Origin: Hymenobacter lapidiphilus
Lineage (GTDB): Bacteria > Bacteroidota > Bacteroidia > Cytophagales > Hymenobacteraceae
Direction: 5' to 3'
Assembly (NCBI RefSeq): GCF_013377885.1
Contig: NZ_JABKAU010000005.1
Span: forward strand, 102,620-166,619
DNA: 64,000 nucleotides
Shown here in pieces: positions 1 to 7,497 of the stretch (positions within the stretch are counted from its first letter, which is position 1; each line of letters opens with the position of its first letter). The position numbers and the translations under genes were made by a program. The notes beneath the pieces were generated by a model. The model was given only the letters and a program-made list of their open reading frames with translations. It was not told where the DNA came from and searched no databases.

Positions 1-286
1 ACCAAGGCAGCACCACAAAGCTCACGAATACCATCAGCGGCACCCGCTCCAGGTTGAAAAAGACCAGTACCGAGTTCAGAAACGAAGTACCCAACTCATG
101 TGCGTGCGCTCCGGTGTGGGTATCGGTGTGCAGATCGGCGTGAGAATCGGCCTGTACGCTTAAATCCAGCGACTTGAGGTCGAGCAGGCCCAGCAGCACC
201 GTAAGCCAGTACAGCAACACCAGCACCAGCAGGCCCGTGGGGAGCAGGCTGGCCGGCGCAACGGCCGCGTGGAGCAGTTCTTTCAT
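1..286 (-). CDS. Partial OB-fold/YqiJ-like membrane protein (5' part only)
   Basis: The ATG lies at 284-286 on the minus strand and the frame stays open to the window edge, giving 95 N-terminal residues. They show a hydrophobic helix at about 9-35 (ending LLVLVLLYWLTVLLGLLDL), a polar His/Asp-rich loop (HADLHTDTHTGAHAHE), then a second hydrophobic stretch beginning near FLNSVLVFFNLERVPL. This resembles the N-terminus of YqiJ/OB-fold membrane proteins, which are usually encoded next to flotillin (YqiK). It is the last gene seen of a minus-strand run with pspA and a YbjN-like gene, which fits a membrane-stress module. The family call rests on the N-terminus and on context; the OB-fold and any flotillin gene would lie outside the window. 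Confidence 0.55.
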   Translation of the reverse strand, partial: MKELLHAAVAPASLLPTGLLVLVLLYWLTVLLGLLDLKSLDLSVQADSHADLHTDTHTGAHAHELGTSFLNSVLVFFNLERVPLMVFVSFVVLPW

Positions 287-361
287 CAGGAGAGGATTAG
301 CGGCGGGAAGGTACGTGAATCGGGGTGGCGGCCAAGGGTGCCGGTGGTTTTAGCGAGGCGG

Positions 362-553
362 CTATGAGTGGTTCTGCTCGTTTTCCTGCTGATTGCGGCG
401 GTAGCGTACAAAGCCCGCCGCCAGAAAGCAGAATCCAAAAATCATTAGCGACGGAGCCCAGCGCATATTTGCCCCATCAATAAAGCGCAGGCCCGCACTG
501 GTCAGCAGTATTAGCGTGGCCAAGGCAAAGAACAAATTAGGAGAGCGTGTCAT
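362..553 (-). CDS. Small two-helix membrane protein of the PspA cluster
   Basis: A 63-residue protein with two predicted membrane helices, at about 6-24 and 30-48, then a charged tail (RYRRNQQENEQ). It has the same layout as the next small gene upstream (590-796): short N-terminus, helix, short loop, helix ending in R/SRYRR/NRR, polar tail. The two look like diverged duplicates. It lies between pspA and the YqiJ-like gene on the same strand with short spacers, so it is probably cotranscribed. I do not recognise a named family; a role as a small membrane partner of PspA is inference from position only. Confidence 0.6.
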   Translation of the reverse strand: MTRSPNLFFALATLILLTSAGLRFIDGANMRWAPSLMIFGFCFLAAGFVRYRRNQQENEQNHS

Positions 554-589
554 GAAGGAAGGGTAAATAAGAAAAAACAGGGGTAGCTG

Positions 590-796
590 CTAGCGGCCCG
601 GCTGGGCCTCCAATTCCTCAATTCGCTGCCGCAGCCGGCGGTTGTAGCGACTCTGGCCATTGAATTCAAGGGCCGCGCCTATCAGCATTAGGAAGTAGGC
701 CTGCTCCAACTCGATGACGTGGGAAACCCGCGCCAGGGCCGAGCCTAGAATGAGGGCAACACCGAAGTAGAATAAGAACTTTTCGAGGGTCGTCAT
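590..796 (-). CDS. Small two-helix membrane protein with coiled tail, PspA cluster
   Basis: A 68-residue protein with two hydrophobic segments (about 7-24 and 30-46) and a C-terminal charged helix (YNRRLRQRIEELEAQPGR) that could form a short coiled coil. It is immediately downstream of pspA (25-bp gap) on the same strand. Its architecture recalls PspB/PspC-type small partners (membrane anchor plus coil), but I see no sequence motif that proves homology. It is probably a paralogue of the gene at 362-553. Confidence 0.6.
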   Translation of the reverse strand: MTTLEKFLFYFGVALILGSALARVSHVIELEQAYFLMLIGAALEFNGQSRYNRRLRQRIEELEAQPGR

Positions 797-820
797 AGCA
801 CTATCGATAAAGGGCTTTCC

Positions 821-1549
821 TTACAATTCAGAACTGCCAAGCTGCTTCTGCATGCCCAGCTTGGCCTTGAGGGCCGCCAGATCGGCTGAGGCCTGGCCGC
901 TGCCGTCGGCGCCCAGCGCCTTATCAATTTCCTGGTCCACCGACTTGCTTTCGTTGGCTATCTGACCATACGATTCGGCCAGGGCTTCCTCGGTGGCAAT
1001 CTTCTCCTTCATCCGCTCCAGCAGGTTCACCGTGCCCGACGAGTCGAGCTGGGCCAGCTGCTGGTTGATGGTTTTGGTGGCCGTGCTCACCGTCACGCGG
1101 GCTTTCAGCGTCCGCAGCTCGTTGTCCCACTGCGAAATGGTCTGCTTGAGTTGCTGCACATTCTGGTTGAGCTGGCTGGCCGAGGCTTCGAACTTCTCCT
1201 GGTCCTGGCCAGCGCGGGTGGCCTGGGCTTCGTGCTGGGTTTTCTTGGTCAGTGCCTCGGTGGCCAGGCGGTCGGCGTCGGCGGTTTCCAACTCCTGGCG
1301 GTTGGCCTTTTGGAGCAGCAGCACGGCTTTGTTCTCGTAGTCGAGGGCTTTGCTGCGGGCGGTTTCGGCGTCGTTGCGGCTCCGGATAGCCAGGGCCTTT
1401 ACTTCGGCCAGCGCGTGCAGGGCCTTGTCGAGGTCCTCGCGCAGGTCGCGCAGGCCCTGCTCGGTCATTTTGATGGGGTCTTCGAACTGATTGACGGCCG
1501 AATGGGCTTCGGCTTGTCCGATTTTGAAGAGACGATTGAGAAAGCTCAT
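821..1549 (-). CDS. pspA: PspA/IM30 family envelope-stress protein
   Basis: A 242-residue, almost wholly helical protein beginning MSFLNRLFKIGQAEAHSAVN, the amphipathic N-terminal helix typical of PspA/IM30/Vipp1. It is followed by 'FEDPIKMTEQGLRDLREDLDKAL', the usual D-P-x-K/x-M entry into the long coiled coil, which runs to about residue 215. Length is normal for the family (about 220-260). PspA proteins are ESCRT-III-like; they coat and stabilise damaged inner membrane. The gene sits in a minus-strand run, ybjN-like / pspA / two small membrane genes / YqiJ-like, with short gaps. There is no PspF-type regulator nearby; the divergent XRE gene is a possible but unproven controller. Confidence 0.9.
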   Translation of the reverse strand: MSFLNRLFKIGQAEAHSAVNQFEDPIKMTEQGLRDLREDLDKALHALAEVKALAIRSRNDAETARSKALDYENKAVLLLQKANRQELETADADRLATEALTKKTQHEAQATRAGQDQEKFEASASQLNQNVQQLKQTISQWDNELRTLKARVTVSTATKTINQQLAQLDSSGTVNLLERMKEKIATEEALAESYGQIANESKSVDQEIDKALGADGSGQASADLAALKAKLGMQKQLGSSEL

Positions 1550-1602
1550 GATAGTGGGGTTTATGGGGTCTGGGAACTGGAAGGACTAAAAAAGAGCTTT
1601 AG

Positions 1603-2022
1603 CTAAGCCTCCAACTTCTCGGGGATTCCTTTTGAAAATTCAATCAGCTCGTCGCCAAACTCGCTGAGTACCAAGGCCAGGGAATTGAGCACGGCTTCGA
1701 GGGCCGCACGGTCCAGAATATCAAGCTGGAGTGTGTCGCGGTAGATGACCTTGAGGCCTGACTCGTCGAGCACGAAAGCCCCGTGGATGATGTCGCGGTT
1801 TTTTTGGAGCAGGCGCTGGTAAACGGTGCAACTCGCAGCGGGTAGTTCCAGCAGGTACTGCTCCATAATGAGTAATGGCTCGCCGCAGCCCAGCACCAGG
1901 TGATGAATGCCCAGCTCCGGCCGGCTTACTACGAGCAGGCTGGCGGCTTCATCTTGATGGTGTACATCGAAGCCCAGCTCCAGTAAGTAGGTGTGTAGCA
2001 GCGTGAAATAAGGGGTAGCCAT
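1603..2022 (-). CDS. YbjN-like / type III secretion chaperone-fold protein
   Basis: A 139-residue acidic protein with the alternating helix/strand pattern of YbjN/CesT-Tir-chaperone-like folds. An N-terminal helix (FTLLHTYLLELGFDV) is followed by strands (ASLLVVSRPELGIHHLVLGC), then 'TVYQRLLQKNRDIIHGAFVLDESGLKVIYRDTL', then a C-terminal helix (ALEAVLNSLALVLSEFGDELIEF). The L-x3-N-x4-H-G-x-F-x-L-D segment is characteristic of these chaperone-like proteins. It is the first gene of the minus-strand PspA run, 53 bp upstream of pspA. In many bacteria YbjN-like genes neighbour pspA, which supports a shared stress role; the molecular function is not known from sequence. Confidence 0.65.
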   Translation of the reverse strand: MATPYFTLLHTYLLELGFDVHHQDEAASLLVVSRPELGIHHLVLGCGEPLLIMEQYLLELPAASCTVYQRLLQKNRDIIHGAFVLDESGLKVIYRDTLQLDILDRAALEAVLNSLALVLSEFGDELIEFSKGIPEKLEA

Positions 2023-2175
2023 AGCAGAGTGGGAGAGAAAAAGTAGAGAGCAAACAACTTAGGCAATTCGGGCGGATTGTTGGGCTGGCAGCTCCTGATG
2101 TTTCGCGTAGCTCAAAAAAGTAGCAGCCAGATTGAATGACCGTTGGGATTGTGGTAACTTTACGATGCAATAGTA

Positions 2176-2188
2176 AGCAAAGTTTGCT
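2176..2188. promoter_or_regulatory. Operator-like palindrome 1 (core CAAAGTTTG)
   Basis: AGCAAA-G-TTTGCT is a perfect 6+1+6 palindrome. Its nine-base core CAAAGTTTG recurs 18 bp downstream in a second palindrome. Paired sites directly before an XRE gene suggest binding and autoregulation by that protein. This is inference from symmetry and position. Confidence 0.5.
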
Positions 2189-2192
2189 ATAT

Positions 2193-2207
2193 GCTCAAAG
2201 TTTGAGC
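2193..2207. promoter_or_regulatory. Operator-like palindrome 2 (core CAAAGTTTG)
   Basis: GCTCAAA-G-TTTGAGC is a perfect 7+1+7 palindrome ending 17 bp before the XRE start codon. It is centred 18 bp from palindrome 1 and shares its core, so the two could be bound side by side by dimers. Occupation would block expression of the XRE gene and possibly of the divergent stress run. Confidence 0.5.
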
Positions 2208-2224
2208 TAAAAATATTTTCGTCT

Positions 2225-3028
2225 ATGTCGTACGTTGGCAAGAACATCCGGAAGATAAGAACCGTCAAAAAGCTCAGTCAGGCCGCTTTTGCGGAGCTTT
2301 TTGGCTTGGCACGGCCCAGCGTGGGCGCTTACGAGGAAGGAAGGTCGGAGCCGAAAATGGAGACGCTGCTGCAGATTGCTCAGCATTTTGGCTTGTCAGT
2401 GGATTTGCTACTCACGAAAGAGCTGACCATAAATGAGCTCTATCGGTTCGATATTTTCAAGTCCCAGGAGTCGGTGTTAACCAAAGCCGATGCGCCCGCC
2501 GCCGCCGCGCTGGCCGATCAGCGGCCCCAGCTCACGCCCTACGTGCCTCAGGCCCGACTGCTCGAATACATCGTTCGCCACCACGATTCGGCCTTTATCG
2601 ACGCGCTGCCTCCGCTCACGTTCCCGCACCAGCTGGGACCCGCCACCCGCGCCTTCGACCTCAACGGCCCCGACATGGCGCCCACCCTGCGCCACCAGGA
2701 CGTGCTACTCTGCTGCCGCGTTGATAAGGTGCTGCCTCGCCTGCACAGCGGCCGGGTGTACGCCCTGCTCACCCAAAGCCGCCTGCTGGTGCGCCGCCTG
2801 CAGGAGCAGCTGCCCGGCCAGGTGCTCAAACTACGAGCCGACAACCCCGACTATCCGCCCCAGGATTTCCACCTGCCCGAAGCCCTCGAAATCTGGGAGG
2901 TACATGGCAGCTTCAGCACTTACCTGCGCCGCCCGGCCCTGCTCGAAGAGCGCGTGGCTCTGCTCGAACAGCAGCTTGCACAGCTGCAAACCCGCCTGGA
3001 AGAGGGCGCGTCAAGCAGCCCGGCGTAG
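2225..3028 (+). CDS. XRE-family regulator with degenerate LexA/S24-like domain
   Basis: 267 residues. An N-terminal helix-turn-helix of the Cro/CI type spans about 6-62 (IRKIRTVKKLSQAAFAELFG...PSVGAYEEGRSEPKMETLLQIA). A linker of about 50 residues is followed by an S24/LexA-like beta domain at about 140-235, then a short coiled coil (LEERVALLEQQLAQLQTRLEE, about 240-262). The segment that carries the catalytic Ser in LexA (G-x-S-M) reads G-P-D-M here (148-151), and the Lys of LexA's V-K-R-L is Arg190 (V-R-R-L). Self-cleavage is therefore unlikely, and the domain may serve only for dimerisation or ligand sensing. The ATG at 2225 has no Shine-Dalgarno sequence; two palindromes lie just upstream. 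No phage genes are near, so this is not obviously a prophage repressor. Confidence 0.85.
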   Translation: MSYVGKNIRKIRTVKKLSQAAFAELFGLARPSVGAYEEGRSEPKMETLLQIAQHFGLSVDLLLTKELTINELYRFDIFKSQESVLTKADAPAAAALADQRPQLTPYVPQARLLEYIVRHHDSAFIDALPPLTFPHQLGPATRAFDLNGPDMAPTLRHQDVLLCCRVDKVLPRLHSGRVYALLTQSRLLVRRLQEQLPGQVLKLRADNPDYPPQDFHLPEALEIWEVHGSFSTYLRRPALLEERVALLEQQLAQLQTRLEEGASSSPA

Positions 3029-3073
3029 CGCCGTAATGGGTGCTTCAATAGGAAGCCAAACTGACCTAAACGA

Positions 3074-3107
3074 AAACCGACGCGGAGCCAGAGCGCCGCG
3101 TCGGTTT
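3074..3107 (+). terminator. Hairpin terminator after the XRE gene
   Basis: A 12-bp stem (AAACCGACGCGG, 3074-3085, with its exact complement at 3096-3107) and a 10-nt loop, 45 bp after the stop codon. The downstream run is A-rich rather than a clean T tract, so it may work from either side. Confidence 0.6.
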
Positions 3108-3156
3108 CAAGGAAAGCAAAAATAGCCCGCAGCCGATGTAGCTGCAGGACACTAAA

Positions 3157-3178
3157 AACCCGGCTGCTGGGCCGGGTT
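3157..3178 (-). terminator. Hairpin terminator for the 50-residue minus-strand gene
   Basis: AACCCGGC and GCCGGGTT form an 8-bp stem. Read on the minus strand it is followed by TTTTTAG, as in a factor-independent terminator. It lies 21 bp beyond the stop of the small gene at 3200-3352 and supports that gene being transcribed. Confidence 0.55.
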
Positions 3179-3199
3179 AGAACTGGGATGTTGCCGAAT

Positions 3200-3352
3200 T
3201 TAGCTCTGGGGACTAGTAGTTGTAGTGCGGAATAGGGCTAGTACTTCGTCGGTGAGAGATACGCGGGGGGTAGACTGCGGCCGATTGGCAGCGCCAACCA
3301 GTAGTAACGCGAAAAGGAGGAAAAATCGAAGGAAATTGGTAAAACGTTGCAT
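3200..3352 (-). CDS. Short secreted or membrane peptide (50 aa), hypothetical
   Basis: An ATG at 3350-3352 gives MQRFTNFLRFFLLFALLLVG... (50 residues): a positively charged start, one hydrophobic stretch at about 7-22 ending in A-A, and a polar tail rich in Ser/Thr/Pro. That is the shape of a signal peptide plus short mature peptide, or a single-pass peptide. The frame is open further upstream, but the extension is unlike a membrane or secreted start. A hairpin with a T tract follows on the same strand. No family is recognised. Confidence 0.4.
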   Translation of the reverse strand: MQRFTNFLRFFLLFALLLVGAANRPQSTPRVSLTDEVLALFRTTTTSPQS

Positions 3353-3606
3353 GCTAGAGTAAGGTGCGAATCGGGTCAGCCGGCCCCATTGGAGGGCCGT
3401 GCTGCTGCTTACGGCAAAAGTAAGGCTTCGGATGTTGGCCTGCTGGTATAAACTGACGAACCGGGTCTGATCCGCTGCCAAAGACGAAATAAAGCCGCCA
3501 GCCACTTTCGGCAGCCCGTGTATGCTATGCTGCCGGCTGGTGGCAGCCGGGCTAAAAGCAATATCTTGCTGATGCGCTCCGCGTGCCCACTTGTTGCTCC
3601 CTCGTC

Positions 3607-5367
3607 ATGCCTCAATCTGCCCTGCAAACTCCCGAGCTCAACCTCGAAGCCACCTCGAAACTGGGTGCCGTGGCAGCTTCTGGCCGGCCCATGTACTACG
3701 AGTATCAGCCCAAGGAAACTGTGAAGGCCCAGCATGGCATCACGCTGCGCTGCAAAACCTGGGAAGCTGAGGCTGCCTTGCGGATGCTGGAAAACAACCT
3801 CGACCCGGCCGTGAGCCTCGTGTACGACGAGCTGATTGTATACGGCGGGGCCGGCCGCGCCGCCCGCAACTGGAAGGAGTACCAGACTATTGTGCGCACG
3901 CTCAAAAACCTGGAGCCCGACGAAACCATGCTCGTGCAGAGCGGCAAGGCCGTGGGCGTGCTGCGTACCTGGGCCCACGCCCCGCGAGTGCTCATCGCCA
4001 ACTCCAACCTGGTGCCTGCCTGGAGCACCCAGGAGCATTTCGATGAGCTGGATAAGTTGGGGTTGATGATGTACGGGCAGATGACGGCCGGCTCCTGGAT
4101 TTACATTGCCACCCAGGGCATTCTGCAGGGCACCTACGAAACCTTCGCCGCCGTAGCCGAGCGCCACTTTTCGGGCACGCTGGCCGGCACCGTAACCGTA
4201 ACGGCCGGCCTGGGCGGCATGAGTGGGGCCCAGCCTCTGGCCGTTACCATGAACGACGGCGTATGCCTGGTAATCGAGCCCATTGATGAGCGCGTGAAGC
4301 AGAAGATGCGCGAAGGCTACCTCGACGAGCAGGCCCACGACCTCGACCACGCCCTGGAGCTGTGCGAGCAGTACCGGCAGGAGCGCAAAGGCTGGAGCAT
4401 CGGCCTTACCGGCAACGCCGCCACGGTGCTGCCCGAGCTGCTGGAGCGTGGCTACAGAATCGATATTGTAACCGACCAGACCTCGGCCCACGACTTGCTC
4501 GACTACATTCCCGAAGGCGACATCGACGCGGTGCTGCAATTGCGGAAAGACAATCCCGCCGAGTTCCGGCGTCAGGCGCTGGCTTCCATCATGAAGCACT
4601 GCCAGGCCATAATCGATATGCAGACGGCCGGCGCCGTGGCCCTCGACTACGGCAACAACCTGCGCGGCCAAGCCGAAAAGGGCGGCCTGAAAGTGCGCGA
4701 CGAGCAGGGCCAGTTTCTGTATCCCGGCTTCGTGCCCGCCTACATCCGGCCGCTGTTCTGCGAGGGCAAGGGCCCCTTCCGCTGGGCGGCCCTCTCCGGC
4801 GACCCCCAGGATATTCTGCGCATCGACCGCGCCCTGCTCGAAACCTTCCCCGACGACAAGCTGCTGGCCCGCTGGATTGAGAAGGCCCAGGCCAAAGTGC
4901 CGTTTATCGGGCTGCCGGCGCGCGTGTGCTGGCTGGGCTACGGCGAGCGGGAAAAGTTCGGCCTGGTCATCAACGACCTCGTGGCCCGGGGCGAAGTGTC
5001 GGCCCCCATCGTCATCGGCCGCGACCACCTCGACTGCGGCTCAGTGGCCTCGCCCAACCGCGAAACCGAAGGCATGAAGGACGGCTCCGACGCCGTGGCC
5101 GACTGGCCCCTGCTCAACGCCCTGGCCAACTGCGCCTCGGGCGCCGACTGGGTGAGCCTGCACAACGGCGGCGGCGTAGGCATCGGCAACTCCACCCACT
5201 CGGGCATGGTGATAGTGGCCACCGGAACCCCCGAAAAAGCCGAACGCCTCAAACGTGTTTTGACAACTGACCCCGGCATGGGCATATTGCGCCACGCCGA
5301 CGCCGGCTACGAACTGGCCCAGCAGGTAGCCCGGGAGCGAGGCGTGCAGATTCCGGCAATGGAGTAA
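3607..5367 (+). CDS. hutU: Urocanate hydratase
   Basis: Catalyses urocanate to imidazolone propionate, step two of histidine breakdown, in the cytosol with tightly bound NAD+. The protein has the family's hallmark segments: '[11 protein letters not shown]' near the N-terminus, '[21 protein letters not shown]', the NAD-binding '[12 protein letters not shown]', and the conserved Cys region '[18 protein letters not shown]'. I chose the ATG at 3607 (586 aa); an upstream ATG in frame at 3583 would add eight unlike residues. It is slightly longer than typical HutU (about 555) because of an N-terminal extension. hutI is 13 kb away on the same strand; no hutH or hutG is in the window, so the pathway genes are dispersed. 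Confidence 0.96.
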   Translation: MPQSALQTPELNLEATSKLGAVAASGRPMYYEYQPKETVKAQHGITLRCKTWEAEAALRMLENNLDPAVSLVYDELIVYGGAGRAARNWKEYQTIVRTLKNLEPDETMLVQSGKAVGVLRTWAHAPRVLIANSNLVPAWSTQEHFDELDKLGLMMYGQMTAGSWIYIATQGILQGTYETFAAVAERHFSGTLAGTVTVTAGLGGMSGAQPLAVTMNDGVCLVIEPIDERVKQKMREGYLDEQAHDLDHALELCEQYRQERKGWSIGLTGNAATVLPELLERGYRIDIVTDQTSAHDLLDYIPEGDIDAVLQLRKDNPAEFRRQALASIMKHCQAIIDMQTAGAVALDYGNNLRGQAEKGGLKVRDEQGQFLYPGFVPAYIRPLFCEGKGPFRWAALSGDPQDILRIDRALLETFPDDKLLARWIEKAQAKVPFIGLPARVCWLGYGEREKFGLVINDLVARGEVSAPIVIGRDHLDCGSVASPNRETEGMKDGSDAVADWPLLNALANCASGADWVSLHNGGGVGIGNSTHSGMVIVATGTPEKAERLKRVLTTDPGMGILRHADAGYELAQQVARERGVQIPAME

Positions 5368-5384
5368 TTCTAACCACACATTAT

Positions 5385-5924
5385 ATGCAAGTCAATTTAG
5401 CGGAGCTAAGTTGGGAGGATGTGAAGAAATGCATCTATCCGGCCGATGGCTCCTTGCCAGATACATATGTTTTGGAAACAACCCGGGACGAGTGGCGGCG
5501 GTGGGCAGATTTTGTGAATAGCAACTATCCGGTGAAGTACTTTCCTGGTGACGGACACGAGGGCGTAGAAGTAGAAATAAATATGCCAGCCGTATTCAAG
5601 TACTGGGATAGTAACGACAAGGATGATAGCGTGCCGCATGCCAGCATCCAAGTTGGCGGGGTAAGGGTGAATTGTTTTTTTCTAAGCGAGGATATTATTG
5701 ATGGCGACATTGACCCGCGCGATGTCCGTTCGAGCATCGACCATGACCATTTGATGCGCTATCTGACCAGTATCTCCCTGTTATTAGGTAAGCGAATTGT
5801 TCTGCTGAGCGAAGGCACGCAATTCAGTACTGGCACACCCACCGGGTTCGACCCCGAGCCTTTGTTAACCATAGATGGAGAACTGGTGTCTGCGCACATC
5901 TGGTGGCCAAGGCTCAAAGCGTGA
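5385..5924 (+). CDS. Hypothetical cytosolic protein downstream of hutU
   Basis: 179 residues, acidic, with no signal peptide or membrane segment. Notable parts are 'ETTRDEWRRWADFVNSNYPVKYF', a cluster of acidic residues 'YWDSNDKDDSVPHA', and 'SSIDHDHLMRYLTSISLLLGKRIVLLSEG'. It starts 17 bp after the hutU stop and could be cotranscribed with it. Base use is less GC-biased than in hutU, which suggests a younger or transferred gene. I do not recognise a family; an immunity-type or stand-alone accessory protein is possible, but nothing proves it. Confidence 0.6.
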   Translation: MQVNLAELSWEDVKKCIYPADGSLPDTYVLETTRDEWRRWADFVNSNYPVKYFPGDGHEGVEVEINMPAVFKYWDSNDKDDSVPHASIQVGGVRVNCFFLSEDIIDGDIDPRDVRSSIDHDHLMRYLTSISLLLGKRIVLLSEGTQFSTGTPTGFDPEPLLTIDGELVSAHIWWPRLKA

Positions 5925-6037
5925 ATCTTGCTGTCTAATGATAATTTTGGTGGCCTATACTCTCAGCAAATGGAGCGTTAACCATGCAGATCAAGTGCTA
6001 TTCAGCTCTAAGTACTTATCCGCTACCTAAACCACCT

Positions 6038-6925
6038 TTATACCGCGCCGCCGCAGTGCCAGCAGAACGCGGCGTCGGGGCGGTGCCCCTCGGCCTGGCA
6101 GCGGGAGCAACGAGCCTGTTTGTAGGCCGGAGCGGCCAGCCCGGCGGTGGTTCCGGCTACTGGTGGGGTGGCGCCAGCGGCCGGAACCGCCGCGGCCTGG
6201 CTGCGCGACATCTGGGCCGACACAATGCCGGTGGGCACGGCAATAATGGCGTAGCCCATAATCATGAGCAAAGCGGCCAGCGTCTGCCCCAGCACCGTTA
6301 CGGGCGAAATGTCGCCGTAGCCCACTGTCGTTAGCGTTACTACGGCCCAGTACACGCTTTTCGGGATGCTGGTGAAGCCATTTTGGCCCCCTTCGAGCAC
6401 GTACATAAACGTGCCCATCAGAACGGTCAGCGTCAGGACCGACGATAGAAACACCAGAATTTTGAAGCGGCTGGCTTTCAGGGCATTCAGAATGAATTCG
6501 CCTTCCCCAATAAACTGCCCCAGCTTGAAAATGCGAAACACCCGTAGCAGCCGCACCGTGCGCACTACCAGCAGGTAGTGGCTGCCCGCCAGCACCAATA
6601 CCAGCAACGATGGCACAATGGCTACCACATCAATCAGCCCTAGCCAGCTTAGTGCGTAGCGCAACGGCCGCCTCACAATCAGCAGCCGCACCAGGTACTC
6701 GACCAGAAACACCACCGTAAACACCCACTCCACCACCCGTAGCGCCGGCCCGTACTGCGCATTGATGCTGCTCACGCTCTCCAACATCACGGCCAGTACG
6801 CTCAGCAAAATGGCCAGCAGCAACAGGATGTCGAACAGCTGGCCGGCTCGCGTATCAGCCTCAAAAACGACGCGGTAAATGTTTCGCTTCCAGATCGGAG
6901 CGGTGGGAGAGGGGCGGTTTTCCAT
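6038..6925 (-). CDS. Six-helix voltage-gated-type potassium channel with zinc-ribbon tail
   Basis: 295 residues. A voltage-sensor domain (S1-S4, about 30-137) includes an Arg-rich S4 (RTVRLLRVFRIFKL, 122-135). A pore domain carries the canonical K+ filter TVGYGD at 200-205 and an S6 helix 'ALLMIMGYAIIAVPTGIV'. A Pro/Ala linker leads to a C-terminal four-Cys ribbon, C273-x2-C276-x11-C288-x2-C291. It belongs to the ion transport/Kv-like family and sits in the inner membrane. The zinc ribbon is an unusual cytosolic tail for such channels and might sense metal or mediate assembly. It stands alone, divergent from the YkvA-like gene. Confidence 0.9.
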   Translation of the reverse strand: MENRPSPTAPIWKRNIYRVVFEADTRAGQLFDILLLLAILLSVLAVMLESVSSINAQYGPALRVVEWVFTVVFLVEYLVRLLIVRRPLRYALSWLGLIDVVAIVPSLLVLVLAGSHYLLVVRTVRLLRVFRIFKLGQFIGEGEFILNALKASRFKILVFLSSVLTLTVLMGTFMYVLEGGQNGFTSIPKSVYWAVVTLTTVGYGDISPVTVLGQTLAALLMIMGYAIIAVPTGIVSAQMSRSQAAAVPAAGATPPVAGTTAGLAAPAYKQARCSRCQAEGHRPDAAFCWHCGGAV

Positions 6926-7066
6926 AAGCGCAAACGGTGATGCCGTAAAGCTACGGCGACCAACCGAAAGCCTGCTGACGGCTTACCGTACTGGTTTGCG
7001 GCCAGTACAGCGCGTTCTGCCCGGTGGCCAACGCACAGTTTTCAGGCAGGACGGCTTACCTTTCCG

Positions 7067-7465
7067 ATGATGTTTACCAACCTCAAGAGCCGCGCCCGGG
7101 TCCTCAAAACCGAACTGGTGGCCCTCTACTACGCTGCTCGCGACCCGCGCACGCCCTGGTATGCCCGCCTGGTGATGGTGGCGACGCTGGCCTACGCCGC
7201 CAGTCCCATCGACCTGATTCCTGATTTCATCCCCGTGTTGGGCTACCTCGACGACCTGATACTGGTGCCCGCGGGCATAGCGCTCAGTATTAGGCTGGTG
7301 CCGGCCGAGGTGATGCGGGAGGCCCGGGAGCGGGCAGCTGCTACGCCCGTTTCCCGGCACGCCAATTGGCTGGTAGGCACCGTGGTGCTGGTAATCTGGC
7401 TGATAGCGCTACTGAGTGTGGGCCGGCTCGGGTGGGCGTGGTGGCAGGCGCGGCAACAGCCGTAA
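7067..7465 (+). CDS. YkvA family (DUF1232) membrane protein
   Basis: 132 residues. The DUF1232 core is clear: 'YAARDPRTPWYARLVMVATLAYAASPIDLIPDFIPVLGYLDD' at about 22-63, with the family's S-P-x-D-L-I-P-D-F-I-P-V-L-G-x-x-D-D signature. An added C-terminal helix (WLVGTVVLVIWLIALLSVG) gives a second membrane anchor. The function of the family is unknown. Two consecutive ATGs (7067, 7070) could start it. It is divergent from the potassium-channel gene and followed, convergently, by the NmrA-like gene. Confidence 0.85.
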   Translation: MMFTNLKSRARVLKTELVALYYAARDPRTPWYARLVMVATLAYAASPIDLIPDFIPVLGYLDDLILVPAGIALSIRLVPAEVMREARERAAATPVSRHANWLVGTVVLVIWLIALLSVGRLGWAWWQARQQP

Positions 7466-7497
7466 GCCGGGCCGTTTCGGTCGTGGCGCCGGCCCGC

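Larger units (their letters stand above)
2023..2224. promoter_or_regulatory. AT-rich divergent promoter region
   Basis: About 200 bp between the minus-strand PspA run and the plus-strand XRE gene. It is visibly AT-richer than either flank and must hold both promoters. Two palindromes with a shared core lie in it (listed separately). I do not see a perfect Bacteroidota TTG-N19-TAnnTTTG pair. Confidence 0.6.

Noticed and set aside
2225..3028. Prophage repressor (CI-like)
   Set aside because: No integrase, phage structural or lysis genes nearby; it adjoins chromosomal stress and hut genes, and its cleavage residues are lost.
3409..5028. A 539-residue open frame on the minus strand opposite hutU
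   Set aside because: Composition is that of an antisense shadow; hutU on the plus strand is unmistakable.
5984..6334. Plus-strand open frame of 116 residues at the 3' end of the channel gene
   Set aside because: Lies on the opposite strand of the channel's C-terminal coding region and has shadow-like composition.
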